Assembly (NCBI RefSeq): GCF_900302475.1
Contig: NZ_OMOQ01000001.1
Location: forward strand, 1,240,001-1,304,000
Source: Defluviimonas aquaemixtae
GTDB lineage: Bacteria > Pseudomonadota > Alphaproteobacteria > Rhodobacterales > Rhodobacteraceae
Direction of reading: 5' to 3'
Length of the DNA stretch: 64,000 nucleotides
The notes under the pieces were generated by a model. That model was not told the origin of the DNA. It ran no database searches and saw nothing but the letters and a program-made list of their open reading frames with translations. Positions 1-9,700 of this stretch are shown here, piece by piece. A program made the translations under genes and the position numbers. Each line of letters begins with the position of its first letter. Within the stretch, counting starts at the first letter, position 1.

Positions 1-1055
1 CCGTTCATCGCATAGAGCGCGGGGCCGAGATCGGAAGGAAGGGGACCGACCACGCCCGGCGCGTCCAGCGCGAAGACTGCCTCGCCCGCCCCGCCAAGGT
101 CTGCCTCGGTCACTTCGCCCATATCGATGTCGGCGAGTGCGAGCCCACGTTCGGCGGCCAATGCCTCGAAGGTCGCCTCGCCCGCGTCGTAGCGTGCCTT
201 CGCGGATGCCGCCGTCGCCTCGTCGGGATAGACGAGCCGTTCAACCAGTCTTCGTTCGGGCGTCACGTAGTCGTCGATCCGCTCCTGGTAGGCGGCGCTC
301 AGCGCCTCGTCGTCCAGCTGGACATCGTCGGCCAGCATGTCAGGCGACAGCCAGATGTAGCTGATGCGGCGAATTTCGGGCCGCGTGAAGTCGTCGGGAT
401 GGGCCTCGTAATAAGCCATAAGCGCCGCTTCGTCCGGTTCGGGAAGCGTCTCGGCGAGGTCGCTGGCGATCAGTTCGGCCACGGTGAAGCTGCGAGTCTC
501 GGTCAGCCAGGCCGCGACCCGGTCGACCAGCGCGTCGGGGGCCGCCGTGCCGCCGAGTGCCGCGCCCTGCAGAAGCGTGCGCGCCGCCTCGTCCCTGAGC
601 TTCCCTTCGAACTCCGCCTCGCTCAGGCCTTCCTGGCGCAGCGTCAGCGCATAGGCGTCGCGGTCGAAGCTGCCGTCGAGCCCGGCGAAGGCGTCGAACG
701 CGAGGACCCGGCGGCGAACCTCTTCGTCGCCTACAGAAATCCCGATGCGGTCCGCCTCGTTGTCGAGCGCGGCCGAAGAGATTACGCGCGCCAGCACGGA
801 CCGGTCGATGCCCAGCGACTGAGCCTGTGCGAAGCTGACCGGCTGGCCGAGCTGCGCCGAGAAGGCCGAGATTTCCCGGTTCAGCGTCCGGGCATAGTCG
901 CGCAGGTCGATATCGGTGTCGCCGACCGACCCGATGGCGCGGACCGATCCGCCGAAATTGCGCGCCCCGAAGCCGCCGAGGCCAAGGACGAGCATGCCCA
1001 CCAAAATCCAGATGATCATGCTTCCGCGCTTCTTGCTGCGCAGCGGGTTCGACAT
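1..1055 (-). CDS. ppiD: PpiD/SurA-type peptidylprolyl isomerase (3' end outside window)
   Basis: Periplasm-facing, membrane-anchored folding chaperone of the SurA_N_3/PpiD type. Translating the minus strand from the ATG at 1055 gives MSNPLRSKKRGS, then a single membrane segment (about residues 13-33, MIIWILVGMLVLGLGGFG), then a long helical chaperone region rich in Glu, Ala and Arg with no stop for 351 codons. The parvulin domain should lie further along or beyond the window edge. A strong ribosome-binding site (GGGAGGG) lies about 9 bases before the ATG. It follows the aminotransferase by about 70 bases on the same strand and may belong to the fabI-gpt run. Assignment rests on N-terminal architecture and recognisable family style; the catalytic domain is not visible in full. 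Confidence 0.85.
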   Translation of the reverse strand, partial: MSNPLRSKKRGSMIIWILVGMLVLGLGGFGARNFGGSVRAIGSVGDTDIDLRDYARTLNREISAFSAQLGQPVSFAQAQSLGIDRSVLARVISSAALDNEADRIGISVGDEEVRRRVLAFDAFAGLDGSFDRDAYALTLRQEGLSEAEFEGKLRDEAARTLLQGAALGGTAAPDALVDRVAAWLTETRSFTVAELIASDLAETLPEPDEAALMAYYEAHPDDFTRPEIRRISYIWLSPDMLADDVQLDDEALSAAYQERIDDYVTPERRLVERLVYPDEATAASAKARYDAGEATFEALAAERGLALADIDMGEVTEADLGGAGEAVFALDAPGVVGPLPSDLGPALYAMN

Positions 1056-1127
1056 GGGGGCTTCCCTCCCGAAAGACCAGTTCCGAGGGTGTTTAGGCCA
1101 GCCGCAGGGGCGGGGCAAGGCCGTGCG

Positions 1128-2306
1128 TCAGGGCCGGAACGCGGCAAGCCGGTCGATGAGCCGCCCGATCCCTTCTGCGTCGATGTTGGCGAAGGCGATG
1201 CGAAGCTGGCACCCACCCGCCCGGTCGCCCTCGGGCATGAACATCGTACCCGGCAAAAGAAGCACGCCCGCTTCGGTCACGAGCCGCTTCGCAAGCTCGG
1301 GCGAGGGCAGATCGAACGGATGCTCGGCATAGGCGAAGAAGGCGCCCACCCCGAGAAGATTCCAGCTTGGCAGGCGCCCGAATCCGGCCTCAAGCGCCGC
1401 GCGGCGGGCAAGGATCTCGGCGCGCTCGCCCGCGACCCACTGTTTGAGATTCCGCATTCCCCAGAGCGCGCCGATCTGGCCGAGCTGACCGGGGCAGATC
1501 GCCACGGTGTCGAGAAACTTCTCGACCTCGGCCAGCCGCTCCGCGTCGGCCACGACCGCGCCGACGCGATGACCGGTCAGGCGATAGGCCTTCGAGAAGG
1601 AATAGAGATGGATCAGCGTGCCGCGCCAGTCAGGATCGGCGAATAGGTCATGCGGTGCGCCCGTGCGGGCGTCGAAGTCGCGGTAGGTCTCGTCGACGAT
1701 CAGGGCGATGCCGCGCTCCTGCGCCAGGTCGAAGAAGGCGCGGAGCGTCGCGGCGGGATACTCGACGCCGCCGGGATTGTTCGGCGTGACCAGCACAATG
1801 GCGCGGGTCCGCTCAGTGATCAGGCGGCTGGCCGCCTCCGCATCGGGGATGAGACCCGGGCCGGTGGCCAGCGGCACGCAAGCAATATTCTGCATGTCGA
1901 GCCACATCTTGTGGTTGAAATACCAAGGCGTTGGAAGGATGACTTCATCGCCTGTCTCAGCAATGGTCTCCATGACCGCGCAGAAGGCCTGATTGCAGCC
2001 TTGCGTGATGGCGACCTCGCCTGCCGCGATGTCGCCGCCATAGGCATCCGACCACTGGGCGGCGACTTCCGCGCGCAAGGCCGGCAGGCCGAGGACCGGT
2101 CCGTAGAGATGCGCGGCGGGATCGTTCAGCGCCGCTTCGGCCAGCGCAGCGCGCAGCTCCTCCGGTGGGGGCTCCATCGGCGCGGCTTGGCTCACGTTGA
2201 TCAGCGGCCGATCGGGCGGGAATGTCACGCCCTCGATCCAGCGCCGCGCTTCCATGACCGGGGGCGGAAAGGTCGCCTTCATATTTGGATTGAGGGGCAA
2301 GGTCAT
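1128..2306 (-). CDS. PLP-dependent aminotransferase, class I/II
   Basis: 392-residue fold-type I aminotransferase. The PLP lysine is in the motif SFSKAYRLTGHRVG, with the PNNPGG loop and the DETYRDF segment (the Asp that contacts the pyridine nitrogen) upstream of it, in the usual order. It lacks a helix-turn-helix domain, so it is a free-standing enzyme, not a MocR-type regulator. The substrate cannot be told from sequence; relatives are annotated as aspartate/aromatic or kynurenine-type aminotransferases. The chosen ATG has no obvious ribosome-binding site; the ATG eight codons later (MKATFPPP) is an alternative. Same strand as the upstream DUF2127 gene (88-base gap) and downstream ppiD. 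Confidence 0.9.
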   Translation of the reverse strand: MTLPLNPNMKATFPPPVMEARRWIEGVTFPPDRPLINVSQAAPMEPPPEELRAALAEAALNDPAAHLYGPVLGLPALRAEVAAQWSDAYGGDIAAGEVAITQGCNQAFCAVMETIAETGDEVILPTPWYFNHKMWLDMQNIACVPLATGPGLIPDAEAASRLITERTRAIVLVTPNNPGGVEYPAATLRAFFDLAQERGIALIVDETYRDFDARTGAPHDLFADPDWRGTLIHLYSFSKAYRLTGHRVGAVVADAERLAEVEKFLDTVAICPGQLGQIGALWGMRNLKQWVAGERAEILARRAALEAGFGRLPSWNLLGVGAFFAYAEHPFDLPSPELAKRLVTEAGVLLLPGTMFMPEGDRAGGCQLRIAFANIDAEGIGRLIDRLAAFRP

Positions 2307-2394
2307 GCGCTGGCGTCCATTGGCTGCGAGGTCGGCAGGACTGTAGCGAAGCCACCGGCCGCTGCAACCCGCGCGCCGCGCGGACGCCGCCCCG

Positions 2395-2895
2395 TCAGCC
2401 GCCGCGCGTCTGCGGCAGGCTGCGGTATTCCCGCCAGATCAGCCAAATCACCGCGAGGTCGAAGACCGTCAGACCAAGCATCAGCACGGAGTGCGTCAGC
2501 ACGAACCGGTGCATCTGCAGCGCGATGAAGCCGCACAGGACCACGATCGACAGCGGATAGCCCCAGCGAGCACCCGAGACCAGCGCGCCCAGTGCGAGCA
2601 ATTTGACGGCCCCGTGGCTGAAGAGATAGAGCGCCCAGAAGTGCTGGGTGCTGACCGAAAAGCCCTCCGCCAGATGCAGCGTCCAACGGGCGAGGGCATC
2701 GGCGGGATCCTCGTTCAGCTCACTCGCGGTCAGCCAGCGGGCGAGCGTCTGAACCCACTCCGCCCTGACCAGGAAAACCCCGATCCCGGAAAGCGTTTCC
2801 ACAAGCGCGAACAATGCTTTGGCGGCGATACTTAGCTCGAATACCTGATGCAACAGATGGCGCCTCTCGCCGTCTCGCGTTGCCACGGGCGTCAA
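2395..2895 (-). CDS. DUF2127-family integral membrane protein
   Basis: 166 residues with about four hydrophobic segments: around residues 20-43, 85-105, 110-128 and 135-155. The opening [22 protein letters not shown], the repeated lengthwise helices and the closing IWLIWREYR match the DUF2127 membrane family, whose function is unknown. Its start overlaps the stop of gpt by four bases (ATGA), which implies translational coupling to the purine-salvage gene. No transport or catalytic motif is visible. Confidence 0.8.
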   Translation of the reverse strand: MTPVATRDGERRHLLHQVFELSIAAKALFALVETLSGIGVFLVRAEWVQTLARWLTASELNEDPADALARWTLHLAEGFSVSTQHFWALYLFSHGAVKLLALGALVSGARWGYPLSIVVLCGFIALQMHRFVLTHSVLMLGLTVFDLAVIWLIWREYRSLPQTRGG

Positions 2896-3401
2896 TCCCG
2901 GCCGCGATAGGGTTCGACGTATTGCAGCGCCATGTCCCAGGGAAAGAAGATCCAGGTATCCTGGCTGACCTCGGTTATGTAGGTGTCGACCATCGCTCGG
3001 CCCTCGGGCTTGGCGTAGACGGTCGCGAAGTGCGCCTTGGGATAGAGGTTGCGCACCAGTTCCAGCGTCTTGCCGGTATCGACGAGATCGTCGACGACCA
3101 GCACGCCTTCGCCCTGATCGCCCATGATGTCGGCCTGAGGCGCCTTGATCACGCGGGCCTCGGTCTGTTCCTGATGGTTGTAGGACTTGACCGAGATCGT
3201 GTCGACGACACGGATATCGAGCTCGCGGCTGACGATCATCGCCGGCGCCATGCCGCCGCGGGTGATCGCAACGACCGCTGTCCAGGCACCGTTGTCGGGC
3301 CCTTTGCCGTCGAGCCGCCAGGCGAGCGCGCGCGCGTCGCGGTGAATCTGGTCCCAGCTGACATGGAACCCTTTTTCATGCGGCAGACGGTCGGCGGGCA
3401 T
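2892..3401 (-). CDS. gpt: Xanthine-guanine phosphoribosyltransferase
   Basis: Type I phosphoribosyltransferase that joins xanthine or guanine (and more weakly hypoxanthine) to PRPP in purine salvage. The PRPP-binding loop is [15 protein letters not shown], and the TRGGMAPA and WIFFPWDM segments are those of bacterial Gpt. The ATG at 3401 is preferred over the in-frame GTG at 3416 because GGAGGA lies four to five bases before that ATG, inside the would-be extension; this gives 169 residues, near the family norm. It sits 46 bases after fabI and overlaps the DUF2127 gene by four bases. The window also carries hpt (62.2 kb) and guaB (42.4 kb). Confidence 0.92.
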   Translation of the reverse strand: MPADRLPHEKGFHVSWDQIHRDARALAWRLDGKGPDNGAWTAVVAITRGGMAPAMIVSRELDIRVVDTISVKSYNHQEQTEARVIKAPQADIMGDQGEGVLVVDDLVDTGKTLELVRNLYPKAHFATVYAKPEGRAMVDTYITEVSQDTWIFFPWDMALQYVEPYRGRD

Positions 3402-3447
3402 GTCTTCCTCCGTCACGGGCGGGCGGCGTCTGGCCCCGCGGCGTTGA

Positions 3448-4251
3448 TCACTTCTCGATGTCCGGCGCGTCGACGGCCTTCATGCCGACGACATGATAGC
3501 CGCCATCGACATGCAGAACCTCGCCCGTCGTGCCGGAGCCCAGATCGGACAGAAGGTAGAGCGCGGACTTGCCTACATCGTCGATCGTGACGTTCCGGCG
3601 CAGCGGTGAGTTGTATTCGTTCCACTTCAAGATATAGCGGAAATCGCCGATTCCCGACGCGGCGAGCGTCTTGATCGGGCCGGCCGAGATCGCGTTGCAG
3701 CGGATGCCGTCCTTGCCCAGATCCTCGGCGATGTAGCGCACGGACGCCTCGAGCGCCGACTTGGCGACTCCCATGACGTTGTAGTGCGGCATGACGCGCT
3801 CTGCCCCGTAATAGGTCAGCGTCAGGAGCGATCCGCCCTCCGGCATCATCGCCGATGCGCGGCGGCAGACGGCCGTGAACGAATAGACCGAGATGTCCAT
3901 CGTCATCCGGAAATTCTCGGCGCTCGTGTCGACATAGCGGCCACGCAGCTCGTTCTTGTCGGAAAAGCCGATCGCGTGGACGACGAAATCGAGTTTGCCC
4001 CAGGCTTTCGCCAGATGCGCGAACAGATGGTCGAGCGACGCCTCGTCCGCGACGTCGCATTCCACCAGCTCCTTGACGCCGACCTGGTCGGCGAGCGGGC
4101 CCACGCGCTTCTTGAGCGCCTCGCCTTGGTATGAGAACGCCATCTCGGCGCCCGCCTCTGCGCAGGCTTTGGCAATGCCCCAAGCGATGGACTTGTCATT
4201 CGCCAGCCCCATGACGAGACCGCGCTTGCCGGCCATCAAATTGCTTGCCAT
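3448..4251 (-). CDS. fabI: Enoyl-[acyl-carrier-protein] reductase (NADH)
   Basis: Final reductase of each fatty-acid elongation cycle, reducing enoyl-ACP to acyl-ACP in the cytoplasm. The 267-residue protein has the FabI form of the short-chain dehydrogenase fold: [13 protein letters not shown] at the nucleotide site, [14 protein letters not shown], and the catalytic pair in [22 protein letters not shown] (Tyr-x6-Tyr-Met/Val-x-x-Lys). Start ATG at 4251 has GAGGG six bases upstream. This FabI type is the target of triclosan-class inhibitors in other bacteria. It is first in the minus-strand run toward gpt and is transcribed from a good sigma-70 promoter. Confidence 0.95.
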   Translation of the reverse strand: MASNLMAGKRGLVMGLANDKSIAWGIAKACAEAGAEMAFSYQGEALKKRVGPLADQVGVKELVECDVADEASLDHLFAHLAKAWGKLDFVVHAIGFSDKNELRGRYVDTSAENFRMTMDISVYSFTAVCRRASAMMPEGGSLLTLTYYGAERVMPHYNVMGVAKSALEASVRYIAEDLGKDGIRCNAISAGPIKTLAASGIGDFRYILKWNEYNSPLRRNVTIDDVGKSALYLLSDLGSGTTGEVLHVDGGYHVVGMKAVDAPDIEK

Positions 4252-4287
4252 CCGTGCCCTCGCGCCGCTTTCTTAGTTGGTGCCGAA

Positions 4288-4316
4288 GCATTAGGCTAAG
4301 TTCAGACCCGCTTCAA
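4288..4316 (-). promoter_or_regulatory. fabI promoter, -35 TTGAAG / 17 bp / -10 TAATGC
   Basis: On the minus strand TTGAAG (4316-4311) is followed after exactly 17 bases by TAATGC (4293-4288), about 37 bases before the fabI ATG. Both boxes and the spacing fit a housekeeping promoter. Activity is inferred. Confidence 0.6.
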
Positions 4317-4394
4317 GGGCGGGCGGCAAAACCTCAGGGAGAGTTTGCGGTAAGTTATGCACTTCAAATGGGAAGCCATTGGAATCGCACGGTG

Positions 4395-5000
4395 ATGAGT
4401 GAACGGCGTGGAATATTCAACGGCGACGATCCGTTCACGATCGCCCGTTCGTGGCTCATCGAGGCGGAACCGCGCGAGCCCACTGACGCCAACGCCATCG
4501 CGCTCGCGACCGTAGACGATGACGGACTTCCGAATGTAAGGATGGTGCTTCTGAAGGAGATTGAGGCTGACTCATTTCTCTTTTACACCAACTACGGGTC
4601 GGCCAAGGCGCGTGAAATCGACGCGTCGGGAAAGGCGGCGTTCGTGATCCATTGGAAATCGCTTCGCCGCCAGATAAGGGTCAGAGGGCTGACCTCCCGC
4701 GAGTCGGGTCCGCAGGCGGATGCCTATTTCGCGTCGCGATCGCTCCAGAGCCAACTCGGAGCATGGGCGTCGCGGCAGTCCGAACCGCTTACGTCCCGGC
4801 GCAAGCTGATGGCGGATGTAGCACGAGTAACGGCGACGCGTGGTATGTCGCCAGGTCGACCGCCCTTTTGGGGCGGGTTCAGGTTGAAGCCGCTCGAGAT
4901 CGAATTCTGGGCTGATGGCGCATTTCGGCTTCACGACCGGTTCCGATGGCGTCGCGAGACGCTTGAGGATGAGTGGACGGTAGCGCGGCTTTATCCCTGA
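4395..5000 (+). CDS. pdxH: Pyridoxine/pyridoxamine 5'-phosphate oxidase
   Basis: FMN enzyme that oxidises PNP or PMP to pyridoxal 5'-phosphate, the last step of vitamin B6 synthesis and salvage. 201 residues from [14 protein letters not shown]. Visible family marks are [20 protein letters not shown] (FMN and substrate binding), [24 protein letters not shown] and the C-terminal [17 protein letters not shown] with the conserved Arg-Leu-x-Pro end. The reading frame is open back to 4245, but family length and alignment favour the ATG at 4395; a GTG one codon earlier is possible. Divergent from fabI, sharing a 143-base intergenic region. Confidence 0.93.
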   Translation: MSERRGIFNGDDPFTIARSWLIEAEPREPTDANAIALATVDDDGLPNVRMVLLKEIEADSFLFYTNYGSAKAREIDASGKAAFVIHWKSLRRQIRVRGLTSRESGPQADAYFASRSLQSQLGAWASRQSEPLTSRRKLMADVARVTATRGMSPGRPPFWGGFRLKPLEIEFWADGAFRLHDRFRWRRETLEDEWTVARLYP

Positions 5001-5107
5001 TAGGCGCGTAAGTGGATTGCCAGTAAGATATTTATCGCTGCTCTGGACTTGAATCCGCCTCCCCCGCTGTCATGGTGGGACACAGGCGGGGTTGGGAACG
5101 ACGGAAG

Positions 5108-5641
5108 ATGACAGAAGAACAACAGAGCCAGCGCGAGGTGATCGGCCGCGTGAAATGGTTCGACCCGGCCAAGGGTTTCGGTTTCATCGTCGCCGAAGAC
5201 AGCGGCGGCGATATCCTGCTTCATGCCAATGTGCTGCGGAATTTCGGTCAAAGCTCGGTGGCGGACAATGCCCGCATCACCGTGGTCGTCCAGCAGACCG
5301 CGCGCGGCGCCCAGGCCGTCGAGGTGCGGGAAATCCTGCCCCCGGACAACGAGTCCCCGCTGCCGATTGAGGATCTCGGCGATAGCGACGCGGCGCAGAT
5401 CGCGTCGCTGCCGCTGGAGCCCGCGCGCGTAAAATGGTTCGACAAGGGCAAGGGTTTCGGATTCGCCAACGTCTATGGCCGGCCCGAGGACGTCTTCATC
5501 CATATCGAGGTGCTCAGGCGGTCCGGCTTTGCCGATCTGCAACCGGGCGAGGCGGTATGCCTGCGCGCCATCGATGGCAAGCGCGGGCGCATGGCGGCCC
5601 AGGTGGTGTCCTGGGAAGCCGCGCTTAGGGAAAAGAAATGA
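5108..5641 (+). CDS. Protein with two cold-shock domains
   Basis: 177 residues with two cold-shock (OB-fold) domains, about residues 10-75 and 105-175, each carrying the RNA-binding signature: VKWFDPAKGFGFIVAED in the first and VKWFDKGKGFGFANVYG in the second, followed by ILLHANVL and VFIHIEVL (the degenerate RNP2). Doubled CSD proteins are common in Rhodobacterales and probably act as RNA chaperones; single-domain CspA is about 70 residues. The ATG at 5108 begins MTEEQQSQREV; upstream in-frame codons (from 5072) look non-coding. The leader holds a hairpin with arms CCGCCT/AGGCGG (about 5056-5087) enclosing TGTC/GACA. It overlaps the next gene by four bases. Confidence 0.9.
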   Translation: MTEEQQSQREVIGRVKWFDPAKGFGFIVAEDSGGDILLHANVLRNFGQSSVADNARITVVVQQTARGAQAVEVREILPPDNESPLPIEDLGDSDAAQIASLPLEPARVKWFDKGKGFGFANVYGRPEDVFIHIEVLRRSGFADLQPGEAVCLRAIDGKRGRMAAQVVSWEAALREKK

Positions 5642-6108
5642 TCACCTTTCGCGTCGCGGCGCTCCTCGCGCTGCTGGCGGGTCCAGCTGCGGCGGAGTGT
5701 GCCGCCGATCTCGCCGAGTTCCGATGGCCCGGCGGCGAGGCGCGATTCGCCGTCGAAATCGCCGATACAGCGCAGGAACGCGGAATTGGGCTCATGCACC
5801 GCGATAATCTGCCCGCCAGCACAGGAATGTTGTTCATTTACGAACAGCCGCAGGACGTGTCCTTCTGGATGAAAAACACGCTCATCCCGCTCGACATGAT
5901 CTTCATCGGACCCGACGGGCGGGTGAACGCGGTGCATCCGATGGCCGTGCCGCACGACGAGACGCCGATTCCCGGTCCCGGCGCCACGCTGATGGTGCTG
6001 GAGATCAACGGCGGGCTGGCCGAACGGATCGGTCTGGGCGAGGGGGCTGCGCTCAGACACCCCGCGCTCGACCAGGAAACCGCGCTCTGGCCCTGCAACG
6101 GCTCTTGA
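5638..6108 (+). CDS. DUF192-family secreted protein
   Basis: 156 residues with a clear signal peptide (MITFRVAALLALLAGPAAAEC, cleavage after AAA) and a single DUF192 domain: AVEIADTAQERGIGLMHRDNLP, FIYEQPQDVSFWMKNTLIPLDMIFI and LEINGGLAERIGL are the conserved blocks. The family is widespread and its function is not established. The start overlaps the stop of the cold-shock-domain gene by four bases (ATGA), indicating coupled translation. A cysteine just after the signal peptide (AEC) could make it a lipoprotein, but the preceding residues do not form a good lipobox. Confidence 0.85.
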   Translation: MITFRVAALLALLAGPAAAECAADLAEFRWPGGEARFAVEIADTAQERGIGLMHRDNLPASTGMLFIYEQPQDVSFWMKNTLIPLDMIFIGPDGRVNAVHPMAVPHDETPIPGPGATLMVLEINGGLAERIGLGEGAALRHPALDQETALWPCNGS

Positions 6109-6148
6109 CCCTTTCCCTTCGCGCGCCGACCGGCTAGAGACGGGACGA

Positions 6149-6225
6149 CGGGGCGTAGCGCAGCCTGGTAGCGCGACGGTTTTGGGTACCGTAGGTCGTG
6201 AGTTCGAATCTCGCCGCCCCGACCA
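6149..6225 (+). tRNA. tRNA-Pro (anticodon UGG)
   Basis: Full cloverleaf by eye: acceptor CGGGGCG/CGCCCCG, D arm GCGC/GCGC, anticodon stem ACGGT/ACCGT with loop TTTGGGT (anticodon TGG), T arm GTGAG/CTCGC with loop TTCGAAT, discriminator A, and an encoded CCA end (6223-6225). The C1-G72 pair is as expected for bacterial tRNA-Pro. Confidence 0.97.
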
Positions 6226-6514
6226 ACCTTCTGGACCAGGACCTTCCGACAGCGGCCGCGACTGTGGTCATTCTGCACTCGTGCCGGGTGGCCGCCCAAG
6301 CCCTTGGAAACGCTGTTGGCTGTGGACGATATTGATGCGGACCTTCAGAAGCTGTGGCCAAACCCTCGCCACATAAGCGAATTTCCGCCGACGACTCTGC
6401 GCCATCGGCCTGTGGATGAATCGTCGGCCATGCCAGAACCGTGCCGGCGGGATTCGAGGTCAACAAAATTCTGCTCCAAAAAATGTGAAAAATCGGTTGA
6501 CCCGAGCCACGACC
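6226..6514. other. Gene-free stretch after tRNA-Pro
   Basis: About 290 bases between the tRNA and the nrdJ control region. I find no convincing ORF, tRNA or repeat. Local A+T content rises at 6460-6495 (CAAAATTCTGCTCC, AAAAAATGTGAAAAATC), just before a TTGACC hexamer at 6497-6502, which may mark the start of the nrdJ promoter region. Confidence 0.6.
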
Positions 6515-6561
6515 ATACGTCAGGTTGTGGGGGCTGACGGAGAAGCCACAACATTTAGTGG
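6515..6561 (+). promoter_or_regulatory. Candidate NrdR operator: two 16-bp boxes 31 bp apart
   Basis: The downstream box (6546-6561, CCACAACATTTAGTGG) matches 12 of 14 core positions of the NrdR consensus CACWATATATWGTG. Exactly 31 bp upstream, 6515-6530 (ATACGTCAGGTTGTGG) keeps one half-site, TTGTG, and scores about 8 of 14. A 15-bp linker between two boxes is the standard NrdR arrangement. NrdR is the universal repressor of bacterial ribonucleotide reductase genes, and nrdJ begins 172 bases downstream. The same bases form an inverted repeat (GTTGTGG/CCACAAC). Confidence 0.55.
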
Positions 6562-6733
6562 CCGATACGACGGGGACGGATTAGCATTAACTCGGGCCGC
6601 ATGACCTTGCGGTGAGTGCGTGGCGGGCAAGACCGCGGCGCGAGAGCGACTGTCCCTATCGCGTCCCGGATGGCTAAGGCGGCGAAGGCCCCCGAGAGGC
6701 TGCGCCGCGGGAGTAAAACGAAGGACGGGGCAG
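6562..6733 (+). promoter_or_regulatory. Structured 5' leader of nrdJ, possible metabolite-sensing RNA
   Basis: The 170 bases before nrdJ are strongly self-complementary. The main element is a perfect 9-bp closing stem, 6633-6641 (CCGCGGCGC) with 6702-6710 (GCGCCGCGG), enclosing 60 bases with smaller stems such as GCGA/TCGC (6645-6663). Before it is a GGTGAGT loop flanked by partly paired arms (about 6604-6623). Because NrdJ needs adenosylcobalamin, a cobalamin riboswitch would make sense: GGTG, a CGACTGT and a CCCGAGAGGCTGC segment loosely echo its conserved parts, but the B12 box is not well matched. Reported as an unassigned structured leader. Confidence 0.4.
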
Positions 6734-9700
6734 ATGAAGATCGAACGCAAATTCACCAAGGCCGGGGCCGACGCCTATTCGGAGATTCGGTTCCGCACCA
6801 CCGTGTCGGAGATTCGCAATCCCGACGGCAAGGTCGTGTTCCGGAACGACCGGGTGGAGGTGCCTGAAGGCTGGAGCCAGGTGGCTTCGGATGTCCTCGC
6901 GCAGAAATACTTCCGCAAGGCGGGTGTGCCCGCGCGTCTGAAGCAGGTACGCGAAAAGGGCGTGCCGAGCTTCCTCTGGCGCTCCGTCGCCGATGAAAAG
7001 CCCCTGGCAGAGCTGTCGAAAGAGGAACGCTACGGCGGTGAGACCTCGGGCAAGCAGGTCTTCGACCGTCTTGCGGGTGCCTGGGCGTATTGGGGCTGGA
7101 AGGGCGGCTACTTCTCCACCGAAGAGGATGCCCGCGCCTATTTCGACGAGATGCGATACATGCTCGCGCGCCAGATGGCCGCGCCGAATTCGCCCCAATG
7201 GTTCAACACCGGCCTTCACTGGGCCTACGGCATCGACGGGCCGGGCCAGGGCCACTTCTATGTCGACCACAAGTCGGGCGAGCTCACAAAGTCCAACTCG
7301 GCCTACGAACATCCCCAGCCCCATGCCTGCTTCATCCAATCGGTCTCGGACGATCTGGTGAAGGACGGCGGCATCATGGACCTCTGGGTCCGCGAGGCGC
7401 GGCTTTTCAAATACGGTTCTGGCACCGGCACGAATTTTTCCTCCCTTCGTGCCGAGGGCGAGGCCCTGTCAGGCGGAGGCAAGTCCTCCGGCCTGATGGG
7501 GTTTCTAAAGATCGGCGACCGCGCGGCGGGCGCGATCAAGTCGGGCGGCACCACGCGCCGCGCGGCAAAGATGGTGATTTGCGACATGGATCACCCCGAT
7601 ATCGAGCAGTTTATCAACTGGAAGGTTATCGAAGAGCAGAAAGTGGCGGCGCTCGTCGCCGGCTCCAAGATGCATGAGCAGCAGCTCAACGAGATCTTCG
7701 CGGCGATCCGAGGCTGGGACGGTTCTTCTGAGGATGCCGTGGATCCCGCGAAGAACGAGTCGTTGAAAGCCGCCATCAAATCGGCGAAAAAAGTGGCGAT
7801 CCCCGAGACTTACGTCAAGCGGGTGCTGGACTACGCGAAGCAGGGATACGACTCGATCGAGTTCCCGACCTACGACACCGACTGGGACTCCGAGGCCTAT
7901 GCGACGGTTTCCGGCCAGAACTCCAACAACTCGGTCCGCGTGACCGACGCATTCCTCAAGGCAGTGAAGGACGACGCCGACTGGGAGCTTGTCCGCCGAA
8001 CCGACGGCAAGGTCGCCAAGACCATAAAGGCGCGCGAGCTCTGGGATCAGGTCGGCCATGCCGCCTGGGCCTGCGCAGATCCCGGCATCCAGTTCCACGA
8101 CACGGTGAACGCCTGGCACACCTGCCCGGAAGACGGGGCTATCCGCGGTTCCAACCCGTGTTCGGAATACATGTTCCTCGACGACACGGCCTGCAACCTC
8201 GCCTCGATGAACTTGCTGACCTTCTACAAGGAGGGCCGCTTCGACGCCGAATCCTATGTCCACGCCACCCGGCTCTGGACCGTCACGCTGGAAATTTCGG
8301 TCCTCATGGCGCAGTTTCCTTCGAAGGAGATCGCGCAGCGGTCCTACGACTACCGCACGCTCGGCCTCGGCTACGCCAACATCGGCGGGCTCCTGATGAA
8401 CATGGGCTACGGCTACGATTCGGATGAAGGCCGGGCGCTCTGTGGCGCGCTGACGGCGATCATGACCGGCATCTCCTACGCCACCTCGGCCGAGATGGCT
8501 GGTGAGCTTGGCGCCTTCCCGGGCTATGCCAAGAATGCCGACCACATGCTTCGCGTCATCCGTAATCACCGCATCGCGGCTCACGGCAACGCGGACGGCT
8601 ACGCAGATCTGGCGGTTAGGCCGGTGCCGCTCGATCACGCGAGCTGCCCCGACCAAAATCTTGTGGAACTTGCAAAATCAGCCTGGGACGAGGCGCTGGC
8701 GCTCGGCGAAAAGCACGGCTACCGCAACGCCCAGGCCACCGTGATCGCGCCCACCGGTACGATCGGCCTCGTCATGGACTGCGACACGACTGGGATCGAG
8801 CCGGACTTCGCGCTGGCGAAGTTCAAGAAGCTCGCGGGCGGCGGCTACTTCAAGATCATCAATCGTTCGGTTCCCGCGGCCTTGGAGACGCTCGGCTACG
8901 GCTCGGCCCAGATCGAGGAGATCATCGCCTATGCCGTCGGCCACGCCTCCTTGGGCAACTGTCCCGGTATCAACCACACCTCGCTGATCGGCCACGGCTT
9001 CGGCCAGGCGGAACTGGACAAGATCGAGGCGGCGCTGCCCTCGGCCTTCGACATCCGCTTCGTCTTCAACCGGTGGACGCTGGGTGAGAACTTCTGCCAG
9101 GAAACTCTTGGAATTCCTGCTGAAAAGCTTAATGATCCGACTTTCGACCTGCTGCGTCACCTCGGCTTCACCAAGAAGCAGATCGAGGCCGCGAACGATC
9201 ATGTCTGCGGGACCATGACGCTTGAAGGCGCGCCGCATCTCGACCCCGCGCATTACAGCGTCTTCGACTGCGCCAATCCCTGCGGCAAGAAGGGCAAGCG
9301 GTTCCTCTCGGTCGGCAGCCACATCCGTATGATGGCGGCGGCACAGTCGTTCATCTCCGGCGCGATCTCGAAGACGATCAACATGCCGAACGACGCGACG
9401 ATCGAGGAGACGCTCGCGGCCTACGAGCTTTCTTGGTCCTTGGGCATCAAGGCCAACGCGCTTTACCGCGACGGCTCCAAGCTTTCGCAGCCGCTGGCGG
9501 CAGCGCTTGTCGAGGATGACGAGGAGGCCGAGGAAATCCTCGCCACCGGCTCGATGCAGGAAAAGGCCGCCGTACTCGCCGAGAAGATCATCGAGAAAGT
9601 GGTGATCAAGGAGATGGTCCGCTCCCACCGCGAGAAGCTTCCCGAACGGCGCAAGGGCTATACCCAGAAGGCCATCGTCGGCGGTCACAAGGTCTACCTG

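Noticed and set aside
399..1646. Long plus-strand frame of 415 codons opposite ppiD and the aminotransferase
   Set aside because: It is the antisense shadow of two well-supported genes; composition (Arg, Pro, Gly rich) is typical of reverse frames in high-GC DNA.
6497..6502. TTGACC as the -35 box of nrdJ
   Set aside because: No acceptable -10 hexamer is found 16-18 bases downstream; left as a possibility only.
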